A stretch of 46,575 nucleotides of DNA. Source: Chryseobacterium sp. Leaf394. Lineage in GTDB: Bacteria; Bacteroidota; Bacteroidia; Flavobacteriales; Weeksellaceae. Below, piece by piece: positions 16,291 through 24,171 of this stretch; the stretch's first letter is position 1, and each line of letters starts with the position of its first letter. The translations under genes and the position numbers were made by a program. Location: the NCBI RefSeq assembly GCF_001424105.1, contig NZ_LMQH01000011.1, positions 682,955 through 729,529 of the forward strand, given 5' to 3'. The notes beneath the pieces were generated by a model. That model was not told the origin of the DNA. It was given only the letters and a program-made list of their open reading frames with translations, and searched no databases.

Positions 16291-16723
16291 AGCAGTTAAA
16301 AATATATTTACAGAAGGAGCGATCAGTCCGCTTTTTATTTCTGAAAGCATTGCAAAACATGCGACGAAAAAAGACATTGGGGCACACAGTATTTTTCTGG
16401 GTCAGATCAGAGAAGATGTGGTTGACGGCAAAACTGTAGCAGCAATTGAATATACAGCCTACGAGGAAATGGTCTTGGAGAAAATGCACGAAATCAGAGA
16501 AGATATTTTTTTGAAATATGATCTGACCTGCATGCACGTTCATCATAGTTTGGGAACCGTTAGTGCAGGAGAAATCTGTCTCTTTGTTTTTACTTCTTCA
16601 AAGCATAGAATTGCAGCAATGGAAGCCTGTAATGAATTGGTTGAACGCATCAAATCAGAGCTTCAGATTTGGGGCAGAGAAATTTTTAACGACGAATCCC
16701 ACCAGTGGAAAGTAAATAAATAA
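16283..16723 (+). CDS. moaE: Molybdopterin synthase large subunit MoaE
   Basis: MoaE converts cyclic pyranopterin monophosphate to molybdopterin using thiocarboxylated MoaD. I chose the ATG at 16283 (MSRAVKNIF), overlapping the moeB end by 8 nt, over a longer in-frame start ten codons upstream inside moeB. That gives 146 residues, near the family length. Conserved stretches include FLGQIRE, HHSLGTVSAGE and SSKHRIAAMEACNELVE. The usual PIWKKE near the end is here QIWGREIF, so the active-site Lys pair is partly altered. The next gene starts 1 nt after its stop. Confidence 0.93.
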   Translation: MSRAVKNIFTEGAISPLFISESIAKHATKKDIGAHSIFLGQIREDVVDGKTVAAIEYTAYEEMVLEKMHEIREDIFLKYDLTCMHVHHSLGTVSAGEICLFVFTSSKHRIAAMEACNELVERIKSELQIWGREIFNDESHQWKVNK

Positions 16724-16724
16724 T

Positions 16725-17633
16725 ATGGTTGACATTACACACAAATCATTCACGCTGCGGAAGGCCATTGCGACGGCAACAGTAAAAACTTCTTCCGCAG
16801 AAACCATTTTGGCAATCGAAAACCGCACCGTTCCGAAAGGAGATATTTTTGAATTTTCGCGGGCGTCGGCATTATTTGCGGTCAAAAAAACGAGTGATGT
16901 CATTCCCGATTGTCATCCTTTGCCCGTTGAATTTACATCGGTTACTTTCAAAATAGAAGATTTGTCGGTGATTATTTCCGTGGAAGTGCACACTATTTAT
17001 AAAACCGGAGTAGAAGTGGAGGCAATGCACGGCGCATCAGTAGCCGCACTGGTGATGTACGATATGCTGAAACCGATTGACAAACACGTAGAAATTCAGA
17101 ACATCCGTCTGTTGGAAAAAAAAGGCGGTAAATCTGACAGCAATCAATTTATAAATTCTAATATCAAAGCGGCTGTGATCGTTTGCTCAGACTCAGCATT
17201 CCGTGGCGGGAAAGAAGATACTTCAGGAAAAGCAATTTGTGATGCCTTAGAAAAATATCAGATCACAGATGTCAACTATCAGATTATTGAAGATGATTTT
17301 AGTACCATCCAATCCACTTTGATTAATTATAAAGAAAATATTTTTGATTTGGTCATTTTCACTGGCGGAACAGGACTTTCAGCCAGAGATGTCACTCCCG
17401 AAGCAGTTGCTCCACTAATCGACCGCGACATTCCTGGCATTATGGAAACGGCGAGAAGTTACGGTCAGCAAAGAATAAAAACCGCGATGCTTTCCAGAGG
17501 AGTAGCAGGATTTTCAGGTAAGACGCTGGTGCTATCGTTGCCAGGTTCCAAAAAAGCGGTTGAAGAATCTATGGAAGCACTTTTCCCACAGGTTCTTCAT
17601 GTTTTTCAGTTGAATAATAATCAGATTCATTAA
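16725..17633 (+). CDS. moaCB: MoaC-MoaB fusion: cyclic pyranopterin synthase plus MPT adenylyltransferase-like domain
   Basis: The two domains are joined in 302 residues. Residues 1-130 are MoaC, with KTSDVIPDCHPL (55-66), YKTGVEVEAM (92-101) and the catalytic Asp119-Lys120 pair in PIDK; MoaC turns cyclo-GTP into cyclic pyranopterin monophosphate. Residues about 147-302 are a MoaB/Mog domain with VIVCSDSAFRGGKEDTSG and FTGGTGLSARDVTPEA; this family adenylylates molybdopterin before MoeA inserts Mo. Such MoaCB fusions are found across Bacteroidota. This is the last gene of the Moco operon; a terminator follows about 70 bp downstream. Confidence 0.94.
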   Translation: MVDITHKSFTLRKAIATATVKTSSAETILAIENRTVPKGDIFEFSRASALFAVKKTSDVIPDCHPLPVEFTSVTFKIEDLSVIISVEVHTIYKTGVEVEAMHGASVAALVMYDMLKPIDKHVEIQNIRLLEKKGGKSDSNQFINSNIKAAVIVCSDSAFRGGKEDTSGKAICDALEKYQITDVNYQIIEDDFSTIQSTLINYKENIFDLVIFTGGTGLSARDVTPEAVAPLIDRDIPGIMETARSYGQQRIKTAMLSRGVAGFSGKTLVLSLPGSKKAVEESMEALFPQVLHVFQLNNNQIH

Positions 17634-17704
17634 ATCTCATTTAATTTTAATAAAAATTCGGTCTTAAGTACATCGATTATAAATTAGCTTTAATACTACC
17701 ACAT

Positions 17705-17738
17705 GAGCCATTATGCAGACATAACGGTTCTTTTTTTG
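17705..17738 (+). terminator. Terminator ending the Moco operon
   Basis: GAGCCATTATG pairs with CATAACGGTTC (one wobble, one mismatch) across a 4-nt loop and is followed by seven T. It separates the Moco operon from the PaoABC-like genes 32 bp downstream, so those probably have their own promoter. I could not find a full consensus promoter in the remaining gap. Confidence 0.75.
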
Positions 17739-17769
17739 TAATACGTTCACTATACCAAAGCTCAAATTT

Positions 17770-18255
17770 ATGTCAAATAGTGAAAAACAATCCATTACGC
17801 TTAATGTGAATGGTGAAAATCATCATCTGGAAACTCTGCCCTGGGTTTCCCTTCTCGATGCTCTTCGGGAAAGAATTCATCTTACCGGAACAAAAAAAGG
17901 CTGTGACCACGGACAGTGTGGCGCTTGTACCGTTTTAGTCGACGGGAAACGTGTTTTAAGCTGTCTCAGTCTCGCTGTTATGAAGGAAGGCACAGAAATA
18001 AAAACTATCGAAGGAATTGCAGAAAACGGAAAATTACATCCCATCCAACAGGCTTTTATTGATCATGATGCCTTTCAGTGCGGGTACTGTACTCCGGGAC
18101 AAATCTGCAGTGCGGTTGGATTGCTTAATGAAAATAAAGCCGAAACACGTGAAGAAGTTCAGGATCTGATGAGCGGAAATCTCTGCCGATGTGGTGCCAA
18201 CAGAGGAATTATTAATGCTGTCATGTCAGTAAAACAAACGATGTCTCATGAATAA
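17770..18255 (+). CDS. paoA: 2Fe-2S subunit of PaoABC-type aldehyde oxidoreductase
   Basis: The 161-residue iron-sulfur subunit carries Cys45, Cys50, Cys53 and Cys65 (CDHGQCGAC...C) for the plant-type cluster and Cys104, Cys107, Cys139 and Cys141 (CGYC, CRC) for the second. E. coli PaoA (YagT) has a Tat leader, but none is visible here, so this enzyme may stay in the cytoplasm. The gene overlaps the FAD subunit by 8 nt. It is clearly distinct in sequence from the IorA-like protein at 6432, so the two hydroxylases are separate enzymes rather than a recent duplication. Confidence 0.92.
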   Translation: MSNSEKQSITLNVNGENHHLETLPWVSLLDALRERIHLTGTKKGCDHGQCGACTVLVDGKRVLSCLSLAVMKEGTEIKTIEGIAENGKLHPIQQAFIDHDAFQCGYCTPGQICSAVGLLNENKAETREEVQDLMSGNLCRCGANRGIINAVMSVKQTMSHE

Positions 18256-19267
18256 TTTTGCCTATAAAAAAGCCACTGACGTTGAAAATGCAGTTTCTTT
18301 CATCAACGGTCATGATGGCAATAAAATCATTGCCGGCGGTACCAATATTGTAGATCTGATGAAATATTTCGTCATTCAGGCAGATACTTTAGTTGACATC
18401 AACCAAATTTCCGGACTGAGTGATATAAAGGAGATTCCGGATGGAGGAATTAGGATCGGTGCGCTACTTACCAATGCGGAAACTGCATATCATCCGATTA
18501 TCGAACAGCAATATCCACTTTTGTCAAAAGCAATTTTAGCAGGAGCGTCGGCACAGATAAGAAATATGGCGACCAATGGTGGTAATTTACTGCAAAGAAC
18601 AAGATGCTATTATTTTTACGATATCAATACTCCGTGCAATAAGCGTGAACCTGGCTCCGGATGTTCTGCGATTACAGGTTACAACAGAATTCATGCAATT
18701 TTAGGGCACAGCGACAACTGTATCGCTGTCTTTCCTTCAGATATGTGTGTAGCGCTTGCTGCTTTGGATGCGGTGGTTCACATTTCAGGACCTGAGGGAG
18801 AACGTACATTGGAATTTGCAGATTTCCATAGACTTCCTGGCGATACACCAGAGTTTGATAACAATCTTAAAAATGGCGAACTCATTACAGGAATTGAGCT
18901 TCCCGAAAAAGGCTTTGCTGAAAATTATTCTTATTTAAAATTAAGAGACAGAGCTTCGTATTCTTTCGCTTTGGTTTCCGTTGCGACAGGTTTAACCTTG
19001 GAAAACGGGAAAATTAAAGAAGCCAGAATTGCTTTGGGCGGTGTTGCTCATAAGCCCTGGCGTGTAAAAGAAGCAGAAGATTTTTTGGTTGACAGAGAAG
19101 CGACAAGAGAAAATTTTTCTGTTGCAGCCGATATAATTTTGAATGGTGCAGTTGGTTTTGAACATAACAGTTTTAAAATTGATCTTGCTAAAAAAGCAAT
19201 TGTAAGAAACTGCATGATGGCATTAGACCCAAAATCACAGCGTCCCGGCGCAAAACCTTCTTTATAA
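18248..19267 (+). CDS. paoB: FAD-binding subunit of PaoABC-type aldehyde oxidoreductase
   Basis: The 339-residue subunit belongs to the CoxM/YagS family. FAD contacts are expected at IIAGGTNIVDLMKY (27-40) and ATNGGNLLQRTRC. Cys120, Cys130, Cys139 and Cys158 sit in the segment QRTRC...PCNKREPGSGC...DNC, matching the insert that binds an extra [4Fe-4S] cluster in E. coli PaoB; this marks it as PaoB-like rather than a plain xanthine dehydrogenase FAD subunit. It overlaps the 2Fe-2S gene by 8 nt and precedes the large subunit by 25 nt. Electrons probably leave via FAD to a soluble acceptor such as ferredoxin or oxygen. Confidence 0.93.
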   Translation: MNNFAYKKATDVENAVSFINGHDGNKIIAGGTNIVDLMKYFVIQADTLVDINQISGLSDIKEIPDGGIRIGALLTNAETAYHPIIEQQYPLLSKAILAGASAQIRNMATNGGNLLQRTRCYYFYDINTPCNKREPGSGCSAITGYNRIHAILGHSDNCIAVFPSDMCVALAALDAVVHISGPEGERTLEFADFHRLPGDTPEFDNNLKNGELITGIELPEKGFAENYSYLKLRDRASYSFALVSVATGLTLENGKIKEARIALGGVAHKPWRVKEAEDFLVDREATRENFSVAADIILNGAVGFEHNSFKIDLAKKAIVRNCMMALDPKSQRPGAKPSL

Positions 19268-19292
19268 GAATCACTTTCAAATACAATTATTT

Positions 19293-21530
19293 ATGGAAAA
19301 TACACCATCTGTCGGAAAACCAATTAGCCGTCTCGAAGGTCATTTAAAAGTAACCGGAAGTGCAAAATACGCCGGAGAATATCAGGCTGATGATTTACTG
19401 TACGGTTATGTAGTCAACAGTACTGTCACAAAAGGTAAAATCAAGTCAATCGATACTTCGGAAGTGAAAAAAATAGCCGGCGTGATTGAAGTGTTCACCC
19501 ATGAAAACAAACCTTCAACGGCCTGGTTCGATTTTCAGTATGCAGATATGGATGCGCCTCCCGGAACTGTTTTTAAACCACTTAAAGATAATGATATCAG
19601 ATACAACGGTCAGCCGATTGCGCTGGTGGTTGCAGATACTTTTGAACTCGCCAGATATGCCGCCACGAAACTCGACATCGTCTACGAACAGGAAGATTTT
19701 GAAACCGATTTAAAAACCAATCTCGAAAAATCCCGTGATCCTAAAAAAGGACTGGCTTCAATGCTCAAACCGCCACCTCCAAAACCGACCGGTGATTTTG
19801 ATAAGGAATATGAAAATTCATTCATTAAAACAGACAGTCATTTCACTCATGGCACAGAGCACCACAACCCGATGGAGATGTATGCGTCGACTGTTATTTA
19901 TGAAGGAAAAGATAAATTAAAAATTTATGATAAGACACAGGGAACGATCAATTCCCAGATGTACGTGGCAAATGTTTTCGGACTGAAAATGAAAAATGTT
20001 CAGGTCATTGCCCCTTTTGTGGGTGGTGGTTTCGGTTCAGGTCTCCGTCCTCAACATCAGCTTTTCATGGCTGTGATGGCATCTTTAGCTTTAAAAAGAA
20101 ACGTCCGTGTCACTTTGGATCGCGCACAGATGTACATGATTGGGCACAGACCACCGACTTTGCAGCAGACAAAATTCGGAGCAGATAAAGATGGAAAAGT
20201 CAATGCTATTTACCACAAAGCTACCGGCGAAACTTCAAGATTTGAAGATTATGTCGAAATTGTAGTCAATTGGGCAAATATGCTGTATCCCGCTGAAAAT
20301 ACTTTACTGGAACACGAAATAGTCCCGTTGGATGTTTACAGTCCATTGGATATGAGAGCGCCGGGCGGAAGTACCGGAATGCACGCCATAGAGGTCACCA
20401 TGGATGAAATTGCTTACCAGTTAAATATTGATCCTGTGGAATTGAGACTGATCAATTACTCAGAAACCGACAAGAGCAGCGATAAAGAATTTTCGAGCAA
20501 AGAACTGAGAAACTGCTATCTGCAGGGAGCCGAAAAATTTGGCTGGAACCAGAGAAATCCTGAACCGAGAAGCATGAAGCGTGGGAACAAATTGGTTGGA
20601 TATGGAATGGCCACAGGTATGTGGGATGCCAACAGACTTTTGGGTCGTGCAGAAGCCATTATGACACCCGACGGAAAGGTTGAAATTAAAAGTGCGGTTA
20701 CCGATATCGGAACAGGAACTTTAACCATTATGACCCAAATCGCAGCAGATGAACTTGGACTTCCAATTGAAGATATAACGTTCTCCCATGCAGACAGTAA
20801 AATGCCTTTCGCACCGATTCAGGGTGGATCTTTTACAACGGCAACAGTTGGTCCTGCAGTACAGAATGCCTGTCAGGCTCTGAATGAAAAACTATTTAAG
20901 CTCGCCAGAAAACTAAAAGATTCAGTTTTAAGCGATGCTAAATTTAAAGAAGTTCAGTTCAGAGATGGATGGATCAGTTTAAAGAATAATGCTGAAATTA
21001 AAATCAGTGTCAAGGATGTTTTAGCTTCCAATGAGGGAAAGTCAGTGAAAACAACCAATTCTGCGATGCCCAACCCGCTGACGTACGGTAAAAAAGCAAG
21101 AGCGGTTCACAGTGCTGTTTTTGTGGAGGTGGAAGTGGATGAAGAACTTGGAATAATTGAAGTAAAAAGAGCAGTAACGGCAGTCGCAGCCGGAAAAATT
21201 ATCAATCCCAAAACAGCAGAAAGTCAGGTTTTGGGCGGAATGATCTGGGGAATCAGCAAGGCTTTGCACGAAGAAACGATTCTCGACCATCAGTTTGGAA
21301 AATATATGAATGCAAACTTAGGCGAATACCATATTCCTGTGCATGCAGATATTCATGATCTTGAAGTTTTGTTTGTGGAAGAAAATGATCAGTTTGTGAA
21401 TGATCTCGGGGTAAAAGGAGTAGGAGAAATTGGTGGAGTAGGAATGCCACCCGCGATTACCAATGCTATTTTTCATGCTACAGGAAAAAGGATTTACGAT
21501 TTACCGATTCATTTTGACAGACTTCTGTAA
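19293..21530 (+). CDS. paoC: Molybdopterin-binding subunit of PaoABC-type aldehyde oxidoreductase
   Basis: The 745-residue catalytic subunit is of normal PaoC/YagR length. Recognisable parts are the aldehyde-oxidase hammerhead domain near the N-terminus (GSAKYAGEYQADDLLYG), VGGGFGSGLRPQHQL at the cofactor, DMRAPGGSTGMHAIE, and the C-terminal GVKGVGEIGGVGMPPAITNA, where the Glu of GVGEIG is the expected catalytic base. PaoABC oxidises a broad range of aldehydes, aromatic ones included. It needs sulfurated MCD cofactor, consistent with the MocA-like and XdhC genes upstream. It ends at a terminator shared with the convergent desulfurase gene. Confidence 0.93.
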   Translation: MENTPSVGKPISRLEGHLKVTGSAKYAGEYQADDLLYGYVVNSTVTKGKIKSIDTSEVKKIAGVIEVFTHENKPSTAWFDFQYADMDAPPGTVFKPLKDNDIRYNGQPIALVVADTFELARYAATKLDIVYEQEDFETDLKTNLEKSRDPKKGLASMLKPPPPKPTGDFDKEYENSFIKTDSHFTHGTEHHNPMEMYASTVIYEGKDKLKIYDKTQGTINSQMYVANVFGLKMKNVQVIAPFVGGGFGSGLRPQHQLFMAVMASLALKRNVRVTLDRAQMYMIGHRPPTLQQTKFGADKDGKVNAIYHKATGETSRFEDYVEIVVNWANMLYPAENTLLEHEIVPLDVYSPLDMRAPGGSTGMHAIEVTMDEIAYQLNIDPVELRLINYSETDKSSDKEFSSKELRNCYLQGAEKFGWNQRNPEPRSMKRGNKLVGYGMATGMWDANRLLGRAEAIMTPDGKVEIKSAVTDIGTGTLTIMTQIAADELGLPIEDITFSHADSKMPFAPIQGGSFTTATVGPAVQNACQALNEKLFKLARKLKDSVLSDAKFKEVQFRDGWISLKNNAEIKISVKDVLASNEGKSVKTTNSAMPNPLTYGKKARAVHSAVFVEVEVDEELGIIEVKRAVTAVAAGKIINPKTAESQVLGGMIWGISKALHEETILDHQFGKYMNANLGEYHIPVHADIHDLEVLFVEENDQFVNDLGVKGVGEIGGVGMPPAITNAIFHATGKRIYDLPIHFDRLL

Positions 21531-21552
21531 ATCAACTTTATATAAAAAATTC

Positions 21553-21580
21553 AATCCCACTGCAACCGGTGGGATTTTTT
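21553..21580. terminator. Bidirectional terminator between paoC and desulfurase genes
   Basis: AATCCCAC pairs with GTGGGATT, extended by a G-T and a G-C pair, with a 4-nt loop. On the plus strand it is followed by six T; on the minus strand by a weaker T-containing stretch. The stop codon of the minus-strand gene falls just at its plus-strand T run. Confidence 0.75.
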
Positions 21581-22706
21581 ATGCTCTTAACTGATGAACC
21601 AGTTCGCTTACTTTTTTAATCGCAAAATCGATTTCTTCTGAAGTTGTAAATCTTCCCAGACTGAAACGGATTGAGCTTAAAGCATTTTCGTCCGATAATC
21701 CAAGTGCTTTCAAAACATGGGATGGCTTCGAGGTAACCGATGAACAGGCCGATCCGCTGGAAACTGAAATATTTCCCAGTGCGATAATCAACTGCTCAGA
21801 CCACACGCCCGGAAAACAAATGTTTGTCGTATTGTAGATTCGGTTCTTTACCGAACCATTCACAAAACTTCCTTCAATTTTTAATAATTCTGTTTCAAGG
21901 TAATCACGAAGTTGGACAATTCTCGTTTCATCATTTTGCATTTCAGATTTTGCAATTTCACAGGCTTTTCCAAGACCGATAATCCCAGGCACATTTAAAG
22001 TTCCGCTTCTCAGATTTCTCTGCTGTCCACCACCATGAATCTGTCCGGAAAGTTTAATTCTTGCTTTGTTTGAAACGTACAACGCACCAATTCCTTTCGG
22101 ACCATAAAATTTATGTGCGGAAATGGTCAGCATGTCTATTCCTAAATCTTCAGCATTAATATCCATTTTCCCAATGGCCTGAGTCGTGTCACACAGTAAC
22201 AGAGCACAGTTTGCATGTGCTATTTCTGAAATTGTTTTGATATCGTAAACCGTACCTGTTTCATTATTAGACATCATCACAATCACAAGAAGTGTTTCTT
22301 CGTTAACGGAATTTTTGAGATTTTCAATGTTGATACTTCCATCAGACTCAACATCAAGATAATCCACATGAAATCCCTGAGTTTCCATATATTCACAGGT
22401 ATCCAGAACAGCCTTATGCTCTGTTTCAAAAGTGACTATTTTCTTTTTGGATGAATGGGAAAGTCCTTTTATGGCTAAATTTAAAGCTTCCGTTGCGCCT
22501 GATGTGAAAATAATTTCATTCTCCTTTGCACCGATCAAATCCGCAATTTGCCATGCCGCATTTTCCACTGCATCTTTTACAGAAAGTCCTTCGATGTGCG
22601 AACTATTGGCATTGGCGTAAACTTCTGTAAAGTAGGGAAGCATCGCCTCGAGAACTCTTGGATCGGTCTTTGTGGTGGCGTTGTTGTCTAAATATATAAA
22701 ATCCAT
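21579..22706 (-). CDS. Cysteine desulfurase (NifS/IscS class)
   Basis: This PLP enzyme removes sulfur from cysteine to a persulfide; 375 residues. Lys199 in SAHKFYGPKG binds PLP, His97 lies in ETEHKAV, and Cys321 in SSGSACSS is the persulfide cysteine of the group I (NifS/IscS) loop. No iscU, sufE or other assembly gene is adjacent. It lies convergent to the PaoABC genes and next to the Moco operon, so sulfur supply to MoeB-rhodanese/MoaD or to sulfuration of the hydroxylase cofactor is attractive but inferred. A TATCTTTG box at 22813-22820 could be the -7 promoter element, giving a ~100-nt leader. Confidence 0.9.
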   Translation of the reverse strand: MDFIYLDNNATTKTDPRVLEAMLPYFTEVYANANSSHIEGLSVKDAVENAAWQIADLIGAKENEIIFTSGATEALNLAIKGLSHSSKKKIVTFETEHKAVLDTCEYMETQGFHVDYLDVESDGSINIENLKNSVNEETLLVIVMMSNNETGTVYDIKTISEIAHANCALLLCDTTQAIGKMDINAEDLGIDMLTISAHKFYGPKGIGALYVSNKARIKLSGQIHGGGQQRNLRSGTLNVPGIIGLGKACEIAKSEMQNDETRIVQLRDYLETELLKIEGSFVNGSVKNRIYNTTNICFPGVWSEQLIIALGNISVSSGSACSSVTSKPSHVLKALGLSDENALSSIRFSLGRFTTSEEIDFAIKKVSELVHQLRA

Positions 22707-23539
22707 GGATTAAAATATGAAAAATAGAGTTTGTCTGTTGGCAATCTTAGAAAATTTCAGCGTCCTCTCTAAATTTTAAAAATTATATTGTAAAAGAATC
22801 TGAATTTTATTTCAAAGATAGAACATATTACTGAACACATTAAATTTTTGAAACTGCATTTTAAGATCTTGTTCTTGAAATTGAACATTTATATATCCTC
22901 AGGTATTGTGAGTGAATGCGAAATTTTTCAAAGCTTACATATGCTATAAAAGTGCCTCCAAAGAAATATGAATATCAGCACGAAATATTTATTGCCATTG
23001 CCTAAATCAGGAAACGTAAGATAAACATTTTAAATAATCTTATTTTTTTTCAATACTGTTTTATTGTGAAGCCATTTTTAATTTGCTTTTAAAAAAATGA
23101 AGGGACAGTAAATGTTCCGTTTTGGAACGAAATTGCATTTTGTCTGAGGCATAACCGCTCAACTGTGAGTTTTCTCTCAATTTTAAAAATGAGGTAGGAT
23201 TAAAGAAGATTCGAAATAATTAGATTTTTATAAAAGAAAGAGTCCGTCTCACAACTAGTGAAACGGACTTTTTTATGTTTATTATCGACCTCCTGTTGGA
23301 GAATGGTTCTCATACTATAGAATCTTAACCCACTTCCGAGTTGAGAATGATTCTTGATTTTATCAATCTACTGCTAATTAATAACAGTATTCGGTGTATA
23401 CCATACAAAATAAAATGCTGCAGCCTGACAATAACGCAAAACTCATTCTAAACATTTATTTATATTACTTAAATATCAGTAAATCTAATCTTGCTGATTA
23501 ATTAATCCTGACTTTTAATGTAACCACTAATCAAGAATT
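22707..23539. other. Long gene-free stretch
   Basis: No open frame of convincing composition was found on either strand in these 833 bases. The two visible items are a possible promoter box for the desulfurase near 22813 and a strong plus-strand terminator at 23241. A palindrome GTTCC-gttt-TGGAAC type element lies near 23113. The rest is AT-rich and unassigned. Confidence 0.5.
23241..23274 (+). terminator. Orphan plus-strand terminator
   Basis: AGTCCGTCTCAC pairs with GTGAAACGGACT (one mismatch) across a 5-nt loop and is followed by six T. No plus-strand gene lies upstream for 1.7 kb, so this hairpin either ends an unrecognised small RNA or a lost gene, or also serves the minus-strand gene ending at 23540, where its tail is a poorer T run. 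Confidence 0.6.
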
Positions 23540-24124
23540 TTAAGGAGTCTGGCCGCTGGGAAAATCGCCGCGCCAAAAAGACCATACTGCACCATTGTAC
23601 ACAGCAAGCCGCTTGCTCCCGGGCTTATTGACATATATCATCATTCCGGGTGAAGGGCTCAAAATATCCTGTACATCTGAAACAATTGGTAAAACCATTG
23701 CTTTTATGGCAGATTCGAGCACAAGTACTCCGTTTGCAGGAGAAGTTACATCACCAATAATTGTTTTAGTTGATGAGCTTTCCGGTGCACTGGAAAAGTT
23801 TGGCTGAACAGTCATTGCATCGGTTATGTCAGCTCCTTTGCCACTGAGATCCAGCCAGCCGCTGGTTCCATAGGCGGTATTGGCGTTGTACATCTTCATC
23901 CTTGCTGCTGTGGGAGTACTTACGTCGAGCAGAATTGTACCCTCGGCGGGAGATTGAGGTATGATTCTTACGTAGGGCACTATAAGTCCCTTATTCTGAT
24001 TGGCTGCAAATTCCAGAAGTACAGATGTTTTTGTAGTGGCAGTACCGACAGCATCGCCGATAATAACCTGTGCACTCATTGTGGATGCACATGCGAAAAG
24101 TATTGTTATTAAACTTTTTTTCAT
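23540..24124 (-). CDS. Secreted protein with two copies of a Bacteroidota surface module
   Basis: The 194-residue product has a signal peptide (MKKSLITILFACASTMSAQ). Two repeats of one module follow: first TSVLLEFAANQNKGLIVPYV through MKMYNANTAYGTSGWLDL, then NGVLVLESAIKAMVLPIV, SPSPGMMIYV and LAVYNGAVWSFW. The pattern (VLE-x-KG-hydrophobic, then SPxxGMMxY, then LxxxxGxxWSxF) also occurs once at the C-terminus of the protein encoded directly upstream. Such modules occur in many secreted Bacteroidota proteins and look like fibre or surface-layer parts; no function is established. No T9SS domain is evident. It is the last gene of a three-gene minus-strand group. Confidence 0.75.
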   Translation of the reverse strand: MKKSLITILFACASTMSAQVIIGDAVGTATTKTSVLLEFAANQNKGLIVPYVRIIPQSPAEGTILLDVSTPTAARMKMYNANTAYGTSGWLDLSGKGADITDAMTVQPNFSSAPESSSTKTIIGDVTSPANGVLVLESAIKAMVLPIVSDVQDILSPSPGMMIYVNKPGSKRLAVYNGAVWSFWRGDFPSGQTP

Positions 24125-24171
24125 TGTTCTGTTTTATATGAATAGAATGATTATGAAATGTGGATAAATAA

